Assembly (NCBI RefSeq): GCF_900111925.1
Contig: NZ_FOKA01000007.1
Coordinates: forward strand, 1-64,000
Direction of reading: 5' to 3'
Source: Cellulomonas marina
Lineage (GTDB): Bacteria; Actinomycetota; Actinomycetes; Actinomycetales; Cellulomonadaceae
Length of the DNA stretch: 64,000 nt
Shown: positions 16,210 to 23,779 of the stretch, one piece after another
Layout of the letters: each line of letters begins with the position of its first letter
Numbering within the stretch: position 1 is the first letter of the stretch
The notes under the pieces: generated by a model
Seen by the model: only the letters and a program-made list of their open reading frames with translations
The model's database searches: none
What the model was told of the DNA's origin: nothing
Made by a program: the position numbers and the translations under genes

Positions 16210-16238
16210 TTGCCCGTGTCGGTGCTCGCCCCTACGGT
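16210..16238 (+). promoter_or_regulatory. Promoter for the NCS1 permease operon
   Basis: TTGCCC at 16210-16215 and TACGGT at 16233-16238 are separated by exactly 17 bp. The predicted start near 16245 leaves a leader of about 45 nt with an AGGAG ribosome site before ATG 16291. Confidence 0.55.
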
Positions 16239-16290
16239 CGTGCCAGGACGACCGTCCTCCCCACCGCACCCCTCCCACCCAGGAGCGCGC

Positions 16291-17832
16291 ATGACCGCCG
16301 CAGCAGGACCCTCCGGACCGTCGGGTGCGACGGCCGCGAACCCCTCGGGCGGTGCGCTGCAGGTCGAGAGCCACGGCATCGACGTCATCGCCGACGCGGA
16401 CCGCAAGGGCCGCCCGCGGGACCTGTTCTGGCCGTGGTTCGCCGCGAACGTCTCGGTCCTGGGGCTGTCGTACGGCGCGTGGGTGCTCGACTTCGGCATC
16501 TCCTTCGGCCAGGCCACCGCGGCGGCCGTCGTCGGGATCCTCTTCTCGTTCGTGCTGTGCGGGCTGGTCTCGCTGGCCGGCAAGCGCGGTTCCGCGCCGA
16601 CGATGGTGCTCAGCCGGGCGGCGCTCGGCGTGCGCGGCAACCGCGTCGCCTCGGGGCTGTCGTGGTTGCTCACCGTCGGGTGGGAGACCGTGCTGGTCTC
16701 GTTGGCCACGTTGGCGACGGGCACCGTGCTCGGGCGGCTGGGCTGGGGCGGCGGGACGACGACGCAGGTCGTGGCGCTGCTGGTGGTGGCCGGGCTCGTC
16801 GTCGCCGGAGGCGTGTTCGGCTTCGACCTCATCATGCGGCTGCAGACGGTCATCACCGTGGTGACCGCGGTGCTCACGGTCGGCTACGTGCTGCTGGTGC
16901 TCGACGAGGTGGACCTCGACGCCGTGGCGGCGGTGCCGGCGGGCAGCGGGCAGGCCTTCGTCGGCGCGCTGGTGTTCATGATGACCGGCTTCGGGCTGGG
17001 CTGGGTGAACATGGCCGCCGACTACTCGCGCTACCTGCCGCGGACGAGCTCGTCGCGCGGGGTCGTGGGCTGGACGACGGTCGGCGCCTCGCTCGCGCCG
17101 CTGCTCCTGGTGGGCTTCGGCCTGCTGCTGGCGGCGTCCGACGACGAGCTGCGCGCCGCCATCTCGGCCGACCCGGTCGGGGCGCTCACCACGGTGCTGC
17201 CCCCCTGGTACCTCCTGCCGTTCGCGGTCGTCGCGGTGCTGGGCCTCGTCGGCGGGGCTGTGCTGGACCTGTACTCCTCCGGCCTCGCGCTCGTGGCGAC
17301 CGGGCTGCCCGTGAAGCGACCCGTCGCGGCGGGCATCGACGGGGTCGTCATGGTCCTGGGCACGATCTACGTGGTGTTCGGCTCCGACGAGTTCTTCGGG
17401 GTGTTCCAGGGCTTCCTCATCACCCTCGGCGTGCCGATCGCCGCGTGGTGCGGGATCTTCCTGGCCGACATCGCGCTGCGCCGCCGCCCCTACGCCGAGC
17501 GCGACTTGTTCACCCCGGCCGGGCGCTACGGCGACGTCGTGGGCCCGACGCTGGCGGTCCTGGCCGTCGCCTCCTTCCTCGGATGGGGCCTCGTGGTCAA
17601 CACCTACGCCGGCTGGCTGGCGTGGCAGGGCTACCTGCTCGGGCCGCTGGGTGGTCGCGAGGGCGCCTGGGCCTTCGCCAACCTCGGCGTGCTCGTCGCC
17701 CTGGCCGTCGGGTTCGTCGCCACGCTCGTGCTGCGCGCGGGTGCCGTGCGACGCCAGGAGAGCCTGCCGGCCGAGGCCGCCGTACCGGCCCGCGAGGTGG
17801 AGGCGTCGCTGCAGCCGGACGGCCGGCTGTGA
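16291..17832 (+). CDS. NCS1-family purine/cytosine permease
   Basis: 513 aa from ATG 16291 with AGGAG upstream. The short cytosolic head ends in ESHGIDVIADADRKGRPRDL, then about 12 membrane segments follow (for example WFAANVSVLGLSYGAWVL and GLGWVNMAADYSRYLP), the typical NCS1/codB pattern. Members import nucleobases, allantoin or related heterocycles with H+ or Na+. The isochorismatase-type hydrolase gene overlapping its stop suggests joint uptake and breakdown of an N-heterocycle, but the substrate is not readable. Confidence 0.9.
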   Translation: MTAAAGPSGPSGATAANPSGGALQVESHGIDVIADADRKGRPRDLFWPWFAANVSVLGLSYGAWVLDFGISFGQATAAAVVGILFSFVLCGLVSLAGKRGSAPTMVLSRAALGVRGNRVASGLSWLLTVGWETVLVSLATLATGTVLGRLGWGGGTTTQVVALLVVAGLVVAGGVFGFDLIMRLQTVITVVTAVLTVGYVLLVLDEVDLDAVAAVPAGSGQAFVGALVFMMTGFGLGWVNMAADYSRYLPRTSSSRGVVGWTTVGASLAPLLLVGFGLLLAASDDELRAAISADPVGALTTVLPPWYLLPFAVVAVLGLVGGAVLDLYSSGLALVATGLPVKRPVAAGIDGVVMVLGTIYVVFGSDEFFGVFQGFLITLGVPIAAWCGIFLADIALRRRPYAERDLFTPAGRYGDVVGPTLAVLAVASFLGWGLVVNTYAGWLAWQGYLLGPLGGREGAWAFANLGVLVALAVGFVATLVLRAGAVRRQESLPAEAAVPAREVEASLQPDGRL

Positions 17833-18446
17833 CGCCCGTCGGGTCGCGGACCGCGCTCGTCGTCGTCGACGCGCAGCGCGTCTTCACCGAGCCCGGTCAG
17901 CCCTGGGCGGCCCCGGCCTTCGCCGCGACGGTGGAGCCCGTGCGCTCCCTCGCCGCCGCCCACCCCGGCCGGACGCTGTTCACCCGGTTCCTGGCCCCGG
18001 CCGAGCCGCGCGGCGCCTGGCAGGCGTACTACGACGAGTGGCCCTTCGCGCTGCAGCCGGCCGACGCCCCGCTGTGGGAGGTCGTGCCGGCGCTCGCGGA
18101 CCTCGTCGAGCGGCCGACGGTCGACGCGACGACGTTCGGCAAGTGGGACGCCCTCGTCCCCCGGCTGGCCACGATGGCGGACGAGGGGGGTGAGGCGCCG
18201 GTCCCGGTGGAGCGCGTCGTGCTGTGCGGGGTGAGCACGGACTGCTGCGTGCTGTCGACGGCCCTGGCCGCCGCCGAGTCCGGCGTGGAGGTCGTGGTGG
18301 CCGCGGACGCGTGCGCCGGCGCGAGCGACGCCGACCACGAGCGCGCGCTGGACGCCATGCGCCTGTACGCGCCGCTGATCCGCGTGACCACGACGGCGGC
18401 GGTGCTCGACGGGGTGACCGCCGAGGCCGCGGCGGCCCGGAGCTGA
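17829..18446 (+). CDS. Isochorismatase-family cysteine hydrolase
   Basis: 205 aa from GTG 17829, overlapping the permease stop by 4 bp. The catalytic triad candidates are Asp in ALVVVDAQRVF, Lys in TTFGKWDA, and the nucleophile Cys in VVLCGVSTDCCVLSTAL. The fold serves amidases such as nicotinamidase, ureidoacrylate and biuret hydrolases as well as true isochorismatases. Coupling to an NCS1 permease favours hydrolysis of an amide or ring-derived nitrogen compound. Confidence 0.88.
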   Translation: MTPVGSRTALVVVDAQRVFTEPGQPWAAPAFAATVEPVRSLAAAHPGRTLFTRFLAPAEPRGAWQAYYDEWPFALQPADAPLWEVVPALADLVERPTVDATTFGKWDALVPRLATMADEGGEAPVPVERVVLCGVSTDCCVLSTALAAAESGVEVVVAADACAGASDADHERALDAMRLYAPLIRVTTTAAVLDGVTAEAAAARS

Positions 18447-18448
18447 TC

Positions 18449-19048
18449 GTGGCCGCCCACACGCCGCGCCCGGAGCAGCCCGAGCTCCTCGTCCCGGACG
18501 TGGCGGCCTGGCGCGCGTGGCTCGACGAGCACGAGGACACCTCCGACGGCGTGTGGCTGGTCCTGGCGAAGAAGGGCGCGGCCGCCCCGACGACCCTCGT
18601 CTACGCGACGGCGCTCGACGAGGCGCTGTGCAGCGGCTGGATCGACGGCCAGGCCCGCAGCGTCGACGACCGGATCTACCGGCAGCGCTTCACCCCGCGC
18701 CGGCAGCGCAGCATGTGGTCGGCCCGGAACGTCACGTACGTCGCGCGGCTGACCACCGAGGGCCGCATGCGCCCGCGCGGGATCGCCGAGGTCGAGCGCG
18801 CCCAGGCCGACGGCCGGTGGGACGCCGCCTACGCCGGCCCCGCCACCGCGGTCGTCCCGCCGGACCTGGAGGCGGCCCTCGACGCGACCCCCGCCGCGCG
18901 CGCGGCCTTCGACGCCCTCGACGCGACGAACCGCTACGCGATCCTCCACCGCGTCGGCGTCCCCCGGACGGAGAAGGGCCGAGCAGCAGCCGTCGAGCGC
19001 CTCGTCGGCCGCCTGGCGGAGGGCTGGCTGCCCCACCCCAAGCCCTGA
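18449..19048 (+). CDS. YdeI/OmpD-associated family protein
   Basis: 199 aa from GTG 18449, 2 bp after the hydrolase stop. Diagnostic blocks are GVWLVLAKKG, TYATALDEALCSGWIDGQ-like (here LVYATALDEALCSGWIDG), RRQRSMWSARNV and the C-terminal RYAILHRVGVPRTEKGRAAA. The family has a bacteriocin/peptide-resistance annotation but no clear biochemistry. There is no signal peptide or membrane segment. It is probably the last gene of the permease operon. Confidence 0.88.
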   Translation: MAAHTPRPEQPELLVPDVAAWRAWLDEHEDTSDGVWLVLAKKGAAAPTTLVYATALDEALCSGWIDGQARSVDDRIYRQRFTPRRQRSMWSARNVTYVARLTTEGRMRPRGIAEVERAQADGRWDAAYAGPATAVVPPDLEAALDATPAARAAFDALDATNRYAILHRVGVPRTEKGRAAAVERLVGRLAEGWLPHPKP

Positions 19049-19060
19049 CCCCGACGGCGT

Positions 19061-19066
19061 TACTCT
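19061..19066 (+). promoter_or_regulatory. -10 box giving a leaderless start at 19073
   Basis: TACTCT lies exactly 6 nt before ATG 19073, so transcription should begin on or next to the start codon. No ribosome-binding site is present. Confidence 0.5.
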
Positions 19067-19072
19067 CCCCCG

Positions 19073-19357
19073 ATGGGAGACGACCTCGCGCATCGGACGC
19101 GGGATGGCGACAGCTCGCCCCTCGCCGCGACCGGTGACAGCGACGGCGGGAGCACGACCGTCACGGGAGAGACCGGCACGCCGCGCGACTCCGTCGGTAG
19201 GCAGCGGCGGTTCGTCGACGCGAACGCCCTCAGGGCGCTCTACGAGAGCTCGCCGCTCACGGAAGACCAGGCCGAGGCCTGGAAGCGGGACATCCGTGCC
19301 GCGTTTGACGACGAGCTCGAGGACCCCTACGAGCGGGAGCGACGGCGCCGGGGCTGA
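19073..19357 (+). CDS. Small hydrophilic protein, antitoxin-like tail
   Basis: 94 aa. The first 40 residues are a disordered Gly/Ser/Thr/Asp stretch. The rest, RRFVDANALRALYESSPLTE followed by a helix QAEAWKRDIRAAFDDELEDPYERE, resembles short antitoxins that precede PIN-domain toxins in actinobacteria. No toxin follows: 90 bp downstream the opposite-strand Nramp gene ends. It may be an orphan or unrelated. The start is supported by the TACTCT box 6 nt upstream. Confidence 0.6.
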   Translation: MGDDLAHRTRDGDSSPLAATGDSDGGSTTVTGETGTPRDSVGRQRRFVDANALRALYESSPLTEDQAEAWKRDIRAAFDDELEDPYERERRRRG

Positions 19358-19447
19358 TCACCGCAACGACTCCACGGGGGAAGCACACCCTGACACGTGA
19401 CGAGCGCACGACGTCGGCTTCTGGCCATCAGCCTGGATAGCAGGGCG

Positions 19448-20695
19448 CTACCCGCCCGCGAGGAGCGCCAGCAGGGCGACGTTCAGCGCGCCGACGAGGG
19501 CCGTGACGACCACGAGCAGGGCATGCACGACGCCGCGGGTCCGGTCCTCCCCCATGACCGACCGGCTGCGGGCCAGCAGCACGAGCGGGACCAGCACGAA
19601 CGGCAGCCCGAAGCTCAGCACGACCTGGCTGAGCACGAGCGTCCACGTCGGATCCGCCCCGAGCGCGAGCAGCACGAGCGCCGGGAGGAGCGTCACCAGC
19701 CGGCGGACCAGCAGCGGGATCCGCCGGTGCAGCAGCCCGGCCATGATCGTCGCGCCGGCGTAGGCGCCCACCGACGTCGACGCGAGCCCGGCGGCCAGCA
19801 GTCCGATGCCGAAGGCGATCGCCACCACCGGTCCGAGGGCGGACTCGATCGCCGCGTGCGCACCCTCGATGGTGTCCGTGCCCTCGACACCCTGCAGGCC
19901 GGACGCCGCGAGGAGCAGCAGCGCGATGTTGACGACCCCGGCCACCGCGAGCGCGACGCCGACGTCCCACCGCGTCGCCCGCAGCAGCAGCCGACGCCCC
20001 TCCCCCGGCGCCGCCCGCCCGTGCCGGTCCCGCACGAGCGCGGAGTGCGCGTAGATCGCGTGCGGCATGACGGTGGCGCCCAGCATGCTCGCGGCCAGCA
20101 GCACCGCGTCCCCGTCGGGGAACCCCGGCACCATCCCGCCCAGCATCCCGCCGGCCGACGGCGGCGACACCAGCAGCCCCAGGCAGAACCCCACGGTGAT
20201 GACCACGAGCAGCGCGACGACGACCTGCTCGAACCGCCGCGCGCCGTACCGGTCCTGCGTCAGGAGCAGCACCAGCGACACGACCCCGACGAGCGCGCCG
20301 CCGAGCGGCAGGGGCAGCCCGAACAGCAGCTGCAGCGCGAGCGCCCCGCCGACGACCTCGGCGACGTCGGTGGCCGCCGCGACGAGCTCCGCCTGCAGCC
20401 AGTACGCCCGCCGCGGCCACGGCCGCAGCCGCGTCCCGAGCAGGTCCGGGAGGGACTGCCCGGTGACGAGACCGACCTTCGCCGAGTGGTACTGCACCAG
20501 CACGGCCATGAGGTTCGCGGCCACGAGCACCCAGAGCAGCGCGTAGCCGTACCGGGCGCCGGCGGTGAGGTTGGCGGCGACGTTGCCGGGGTCGACGTAG
20601 GCCACGGCGGCGACGAAGGCCGGCCCGAGCAGCACCGGCACGCCGCCGCCGACCGGCCGCCGGCCGGCTCCCGCGCGCTCCTGCACCGCTGTCAC
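19448..20695 (-). CDS. mntH: Nramp-family divalent metal transporter (MntH-like)
   Basis: 415 aa from GTG 20695, with GAGGAGGGG just upstream. About 11 membrane segments are visible. The two unwound metal-binding helices are recognisable: VAYVDPGNVAANL (DPGN, TM1) and GATVMPHAIYAHSALV (MPH, TM6). These motifs mark H+-coupled Mn2+/Fe2+ importers. A 20-bp palindrome 20 bp upstream is a likely metalloregulator site. It stands alone, convergent with the small protein gene and divergent from the GNAT gene. Confidence 0.93.
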   Translation of the reverse strand: MTAVQERAGAGRRPVGGGVPVLLGPAFVAAVAYVDPGNVAANLTAGARYGYALLWVLVAANLMAVLVQYHSAKVGLVTGQSLPDLLGTRLRPWPRRAYWLQAELVAAATDVAEVVGGALALQLLFGLPLPLGGALVGVVSLVLLLTQDRYGARRFEQVVVALLVVITVGFCLGLLVSPPSAGGMLGGMVPGFPDGDAVLLAASMLGATVMPHAIYAHSALVRDRHGRAAPGEGRRLLLRATRWDVGVALAVAGVVNIALLLLAASGLQGVEGTDTIEGAHAAIESALGPVVAIAFGIGLLAAGLASTSVGAYAGATIMAGLLHRRIPLLVRRLVTLLPALVLLALGADPTWTLVLSQVVLSFGLPFVLVPLVLLARSRSVMGEDRTRGVVHALLVVVTALVGALNVALLALLAGG

Positions 20696-20714
20696 GGCCC
20701 CTCCTCGTCGCCCG

Positions 20715-20734
20715 GGTTTCGGATGACCGAAACC
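20715..20734. promoter_or_regulatory. Palindromic operator upstream of mntH
   Basis: GGTTTCGGATGACCGAAACC is a perfect inverted repeat with 8-bp arms around ATGA, beginning 20 bp before the mntH start. A TACGCT hexamer on the minus strand lies just upstream of it, so a bound protein would block early transcription. A DtxR/MntR-type manganese repressor is the natural candidate. Confidence 0.6.
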
Positions 20735-20833
20735 TGCGCTCGGCAGCGTACGACTGCGGCGGCCGGGTCGCGAGGGAGGACGGGGGCCGAAATGCCGGTG
20801 ACAGCGGCACGCCCTCGGCGGCACGCTCACCGG

Positions 20834-21994
20834 GTGACCGACACCGACGTCCCGTCCCCGCTCACCGCCGTCGCGTCCGACGCCCCGGACGGCGTCCGCG
20901 TGGTGCCGGTGCCGACGCCGGCCTCCCTCGACGCGCCGGACGCCTGGCTGCTGCACGGGCTGACCGCGGCGATGAACGAGGTCGTCGAGCACGAGACGGG
21001 GCTGCGCGACCACGCCGTGTCGCCGCTCGAGGTCCTCGCCCGCCTGCAGCAGGTGGTGCACCACCGCCGGGTCCGGCTCGTCGCCCTCGCGGACGACCCA
21101 ACCGACCGCCCCGACCCGGCCCGGGTCCTCGGCTACGCCACCGCCGAGCTCCCGCTGACGGACAACACGACGGCCGCGGCGCTGGACCTCGGCGTCCGAC
21201 CCGGTCACCGCGGGCGCGCCATCGGTGAGGCGCTGCACGTCGCGCTCCTCGAGGCGGTCGTCGCCGAGGGCCGGACGGTGCTCATGGTCTCCACCGACCA
21301 GCGCGACGAGCCCGGCGACGGACCCGACGCCCTCGCCCCGCCCACCGGCAGCGGCCACGTCCGGCGCAGCAGCCCCGGCGTCCGGTTCGCGCTGGCGCAC
21401 GGCTACGTGCTGGAGCAGGTCGCCCGCTACTCCGCGCTGGACCTGCCCGTGCCCGACGAGCTGCTCACCCGCCTGCACGACGAGGCCCGCGCGGCGGCCG
21501 GTCCCGACTACCGGGTGGTCGCCTGGGACGGGCCCTGCCCCGACCGGTGGCTGGACGACCTGGCGGTGCTCTACAGCCGGATGAGCACCGACGACCCCTC
21601 CGCCGGGCTGCAGATCGAGGAGGAGCGCTGGGACCGCGCGCGCATCCGCGTCGCGGAGGCGCAGTGGGAGCGAGCCGGGCGGCTCGCCCGCACGGTCGCG
21701 GCCGAGCACGTGCCGACCGGGCGGCTCGTCGCCTTCACGACCGTCATCACGCGCGGCGAGGAGCCGGTCGCCGAGCAGGAGGACACGCTGGTCCTGGCGG
21801 AGCACCGCGGGCGTCGGCTCGGGATGCTCGTCAAGACCGAGCAGCTCCTGGGGCTGGCCCGGGAGCGGCCGTCCGTCCGGCGGATCGGCACGTGGAACGC
21901 CGAGGAGAACCGGTTCATGCTCGGGATCAACGTCGCGCTCGGCTTCCGCCCGGCCGGCGGCAGCGGCGAGTGGCAGCGGATCCTGCCGTCCTGA
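20834..21994 (+). CDS. Tandem GNAT acetyltransferase (mycothiol-synthase-like layout)
   Basis: 386 aa from GTG 20834. Two GNAT domains are visible. The first carries LDLGVRPGHRGRAIGEALHV (acetyl-CoA loop, about residues 117-136); the second carries VLAEHRGRRLGMLVKTEQLL and ends with RRIGTWNAEENRFMLGINVALGF. The second half closely follows the double-GNAT proteins that include mycothiol synthase and many uncharacterised actinobacterial enzymes. The acceptor is unknown. The start is divergent from mntH with 138 bp between. Confidence 0.88.
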   Translation: MTDTDVPSPLTAVASDAPDGVRVVPVPTPASLDAPDAWLLHGLTAAMNEVVEHETGLRDHAVSPLEVLARLQQVVHHRRVRLVALADDPTDRPDPARVLGYATAELPLTDNTTAAALDLGVRPGHRGRAIGEALHVALLEAVVAEGRTVLMVSTDQRDEPGDGPDALAPPTGSGHVRRSSPGVRFALAHGYVLEQVARYSALDLPVPDELLTRLHDEARAAAGPDYRVVAWDGPCPDRWLDDLAVLYSRMSTDDPSAGLQIEEERWDRARIRVAEAQWERAGRLARTVAAEHVPTGRLVAFTTVITRGEEPVAEQEDTLVLAEHRGRRLGMLVKTEQLLGLARERPSVRRIGTWNAEENRFMLGINVALGFRPAGGSGEWQRILPS

Positions 21995-22028
21995 ACGAGC
22001 TGCCGAGTTGCGCCGTCGCGCGGTGCCG

Positions 22029-22730
22029 TCAGGCGCCGAGCGCGGCAGCGAGCCCGACGAGGGACGGCACGGTCGAGGTCGGCCGCCGGAACACATCCGG
22101 GTACGGGGTCCCGGTGCGGTCGATCCACGCCGTCCGCAGACCGGCGCGCGACGCCCCGTCGACGTCCCACGGGTGCACGGCCGCGAGCATCATCTGCTCC
22201 GGCTCGGTGCCGCACCGCCGCGCCGCGTACGCGTAGGCGTTGCGCGCGGGCTTCCAGGCGCCGGCGTCGTCGACCGAGAGCACGTCGTCGACGAGGTGCG
22301 CGACCCCGCCCCGGTCGAGCAGCCCCCGCGTGGAGGCCACCGAGCCGTTGCTCAGGGTCACGCACCGGACGCCGAGGCCGGCCAGCCCCTCGAGCCCCTC
22401 CCGGACGTCCGGGTGCAGGCCCAGGTCGGACAGCCCCGCCAGCACGTGGTCGACCGACTCGTCGAGCGGGCGCGTGAGCGGCTGCGCCGCGAGCTGGACC
22501 CGCAGCGCTGCCCCGGCCACGTCGGTGAAGGCCGCCGGAGCACCCGCGGCCGTCAGCGCGAAGCCGTCCCGCAGGACGGTCGCGAACCAGGTCGTCACCA
22601 GGTGCTCGGGTGCGCCGACCTCCACGAGCCGGCCGCCCAGCGGCGCCATGTCCGAGAGCGTCTCGTTGACGTCGAGGACGACGACGTCGGGCCGGTCGTG
22701 CGTGTCGCTGCCGGCGGTGCTCTCGTCCAC
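22029..22730 (-). CDS. Haloacid dehalogenase, type II (HAD superfamily)
   Basis: 233 aa from GTG 22730 with GAGGAGC upstream. The nucleophile Asp20 lies in VVVLDVNETLSD, followed by the cap domain, motif II serine in VTLSNGS, the lysine in GAWKPARNAYAYAA, and AAVHPWDVDGASRAGL as motif IV. Proteins of this type are annotated as (S)-2-haloacid dehalogenases but many are phosphatases of unknown substrate. It sits 8 bp beyond thiQ on the same side and reads away from it, so it could be the tail gene of that operon's strand but has its own ribosome site. Confidence 0.88.
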   Translation of the reverse strand: MDESTAGSDTHDRPDVVVLDVNETLSDMAPLGGRLVEVGAPEHLVTTWFATVLRDGFALTAAGAPAAFTDVAGAALRVQLAAQPLTRPLDESVDHVLAGLSDLGLHPDVREGLEGLAGLGVRCVTLSNGSVASTRGLLDRGGVAHLVDDVLSVDDAGAWKPARNAYAYAARRCGTEPEQMMLAAVHPWDVDGASRAGLRTAWIDRTGTPYPDVFRRPTSTVPSLVGLAAALGA

Positions 22731-22738
22731 GGTGCTCC

Positions 22739-23779
22739 TCAGCCTGTCGCGCTCCTGGCGCCGACGGGGACGACCCGGTCGGGGTCCACCACCAGCGGCA
22801 CGCTCGAGCCGACGGAGCCCGTCCAGCCGACGGGCGCCGCGGCGGTCACCACCCCGAGGCCCTGCACCGAGACGAGGACCTCCGTCCGGCCCCGGCGGGC
22901 ACGGACCCGCACGACGCGGCCGTCGGTGGTCCCCGCGCCGGACGACGCGACGACGAGGGCGCCGGGGGCCAGCGCCACGGTCGCGGCGTCGCCCGCCCCC
23001 AGCACGGCCCGGGGCACGACCGCCTCGAACCCCAGGAACGCCGCCACCTCCGGGCCCGCCGGGGACCGCCACAGCTCCGTCGGCGTCCCCACCTGCAGCA
23101 GCCGCCCGGCGGACATCACGGCGACCCGGTCGGCCACCGCCGCGGCCTCGTCCTGGTCGTGCGTGACGAGGACCGCCGCGGTGCCCGTCGCCGCCAGGGC
23201 CGCGCGCAGGTCCTCGGCGAGCCGCTCCCGCAGGCCCTGGTCCAGCGCGGACAGGGGCTCGTCGAGCAGCAGGAGCCGGGGACGCGGCGCCAGCGCCCGG
23301 GCCAGCGCGACCCGCTGACGCTCCCCGCCCGACAGGGTGGCCACGGACCGGTCCGCGAAGCCCGCGAGCCCGACCAGCTCCAGCAGCTCGGCCACCCGGG
23401 CGCGACGGGTCGCGCGGGACGGGCGCGCGTCGCCCGGTCCCTCCAGCCCGTACGCGACGTTGCCCCCGACGTCGCGGTGCGGGAAGAGCTGCCCGTCCTG
23501 GAACAGCAGGCCGAACCCGCGCCGGTGCACGGGGACCTCGACCACCGACGCGCCGTCCCAGCGCACGTCCCCGCCGGCCACGGGCTCGAGCCCCGCGACG
23601 GCCCGCAGCAGCGAGGACTTGCCGCAGCCCGACGGCCCGAGCAGCGCCAGCACGCCGTCAGCCACCGCGAGGCTCACGCCGTCGACCGCAGCCGGTCCCG
23701 TGGCCGCGTACCGCACGACGAGGTCCCGCACCTCGAGCCCGCGCGCGGCACCCGGCCCCGCCGACGCCGTCTCGCTCAC
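22739..23779 (-). CDS. thiQ: Thiamine ABC transporter ATP-binding protein
   Basis: 346 aa from GTG 23779, overlapping the permease stop (GTGA). Walker A GPSGCGKSS, Q-loop FGLLFQDGQLFPHRDV, signature LSGGERQRVALARAL, Walker B LLLLDEPLSALD and the His switch VTHDQDEA are all intact. A C-terminal extension of about 100 residues resembles a regulatory TOBE-type domain. It energises the permease encoded upstream. The TPP riboswitch at the head of the operon identifies thiamine or a precursor as cargo. Confidence 0.92.
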   Translation of the reverse strand: MSETASAGPGAARGLEVRDLVVRYAATGPAAVDGVSLAVADGVLALLGPSGCGKSSLLRAVAGLEPVAGGDVRWDGASVVEVPVHRRGFGLLFQDGQLFPHRDVGGNVAYGLEGPGDARPSRATRRARVAELLELVGLAGFADRSVATLSGGERQRVALARALAPRPRLLLLDEPLSALDQGLRERLAEDLRAALAATGTAAVLVTHDQDEAAAVADRVAVMSAGRLLQVGTPTELWRSPAGPEVAAFLGFEAVVPRAVLGAGDAATVALAPGALVVASSGAGTTDGRVVRVRARRGRTEVLVSVQGLGVVTAAAPVGWTGSVGSSVPLVVDPDRVVPVGARSATG

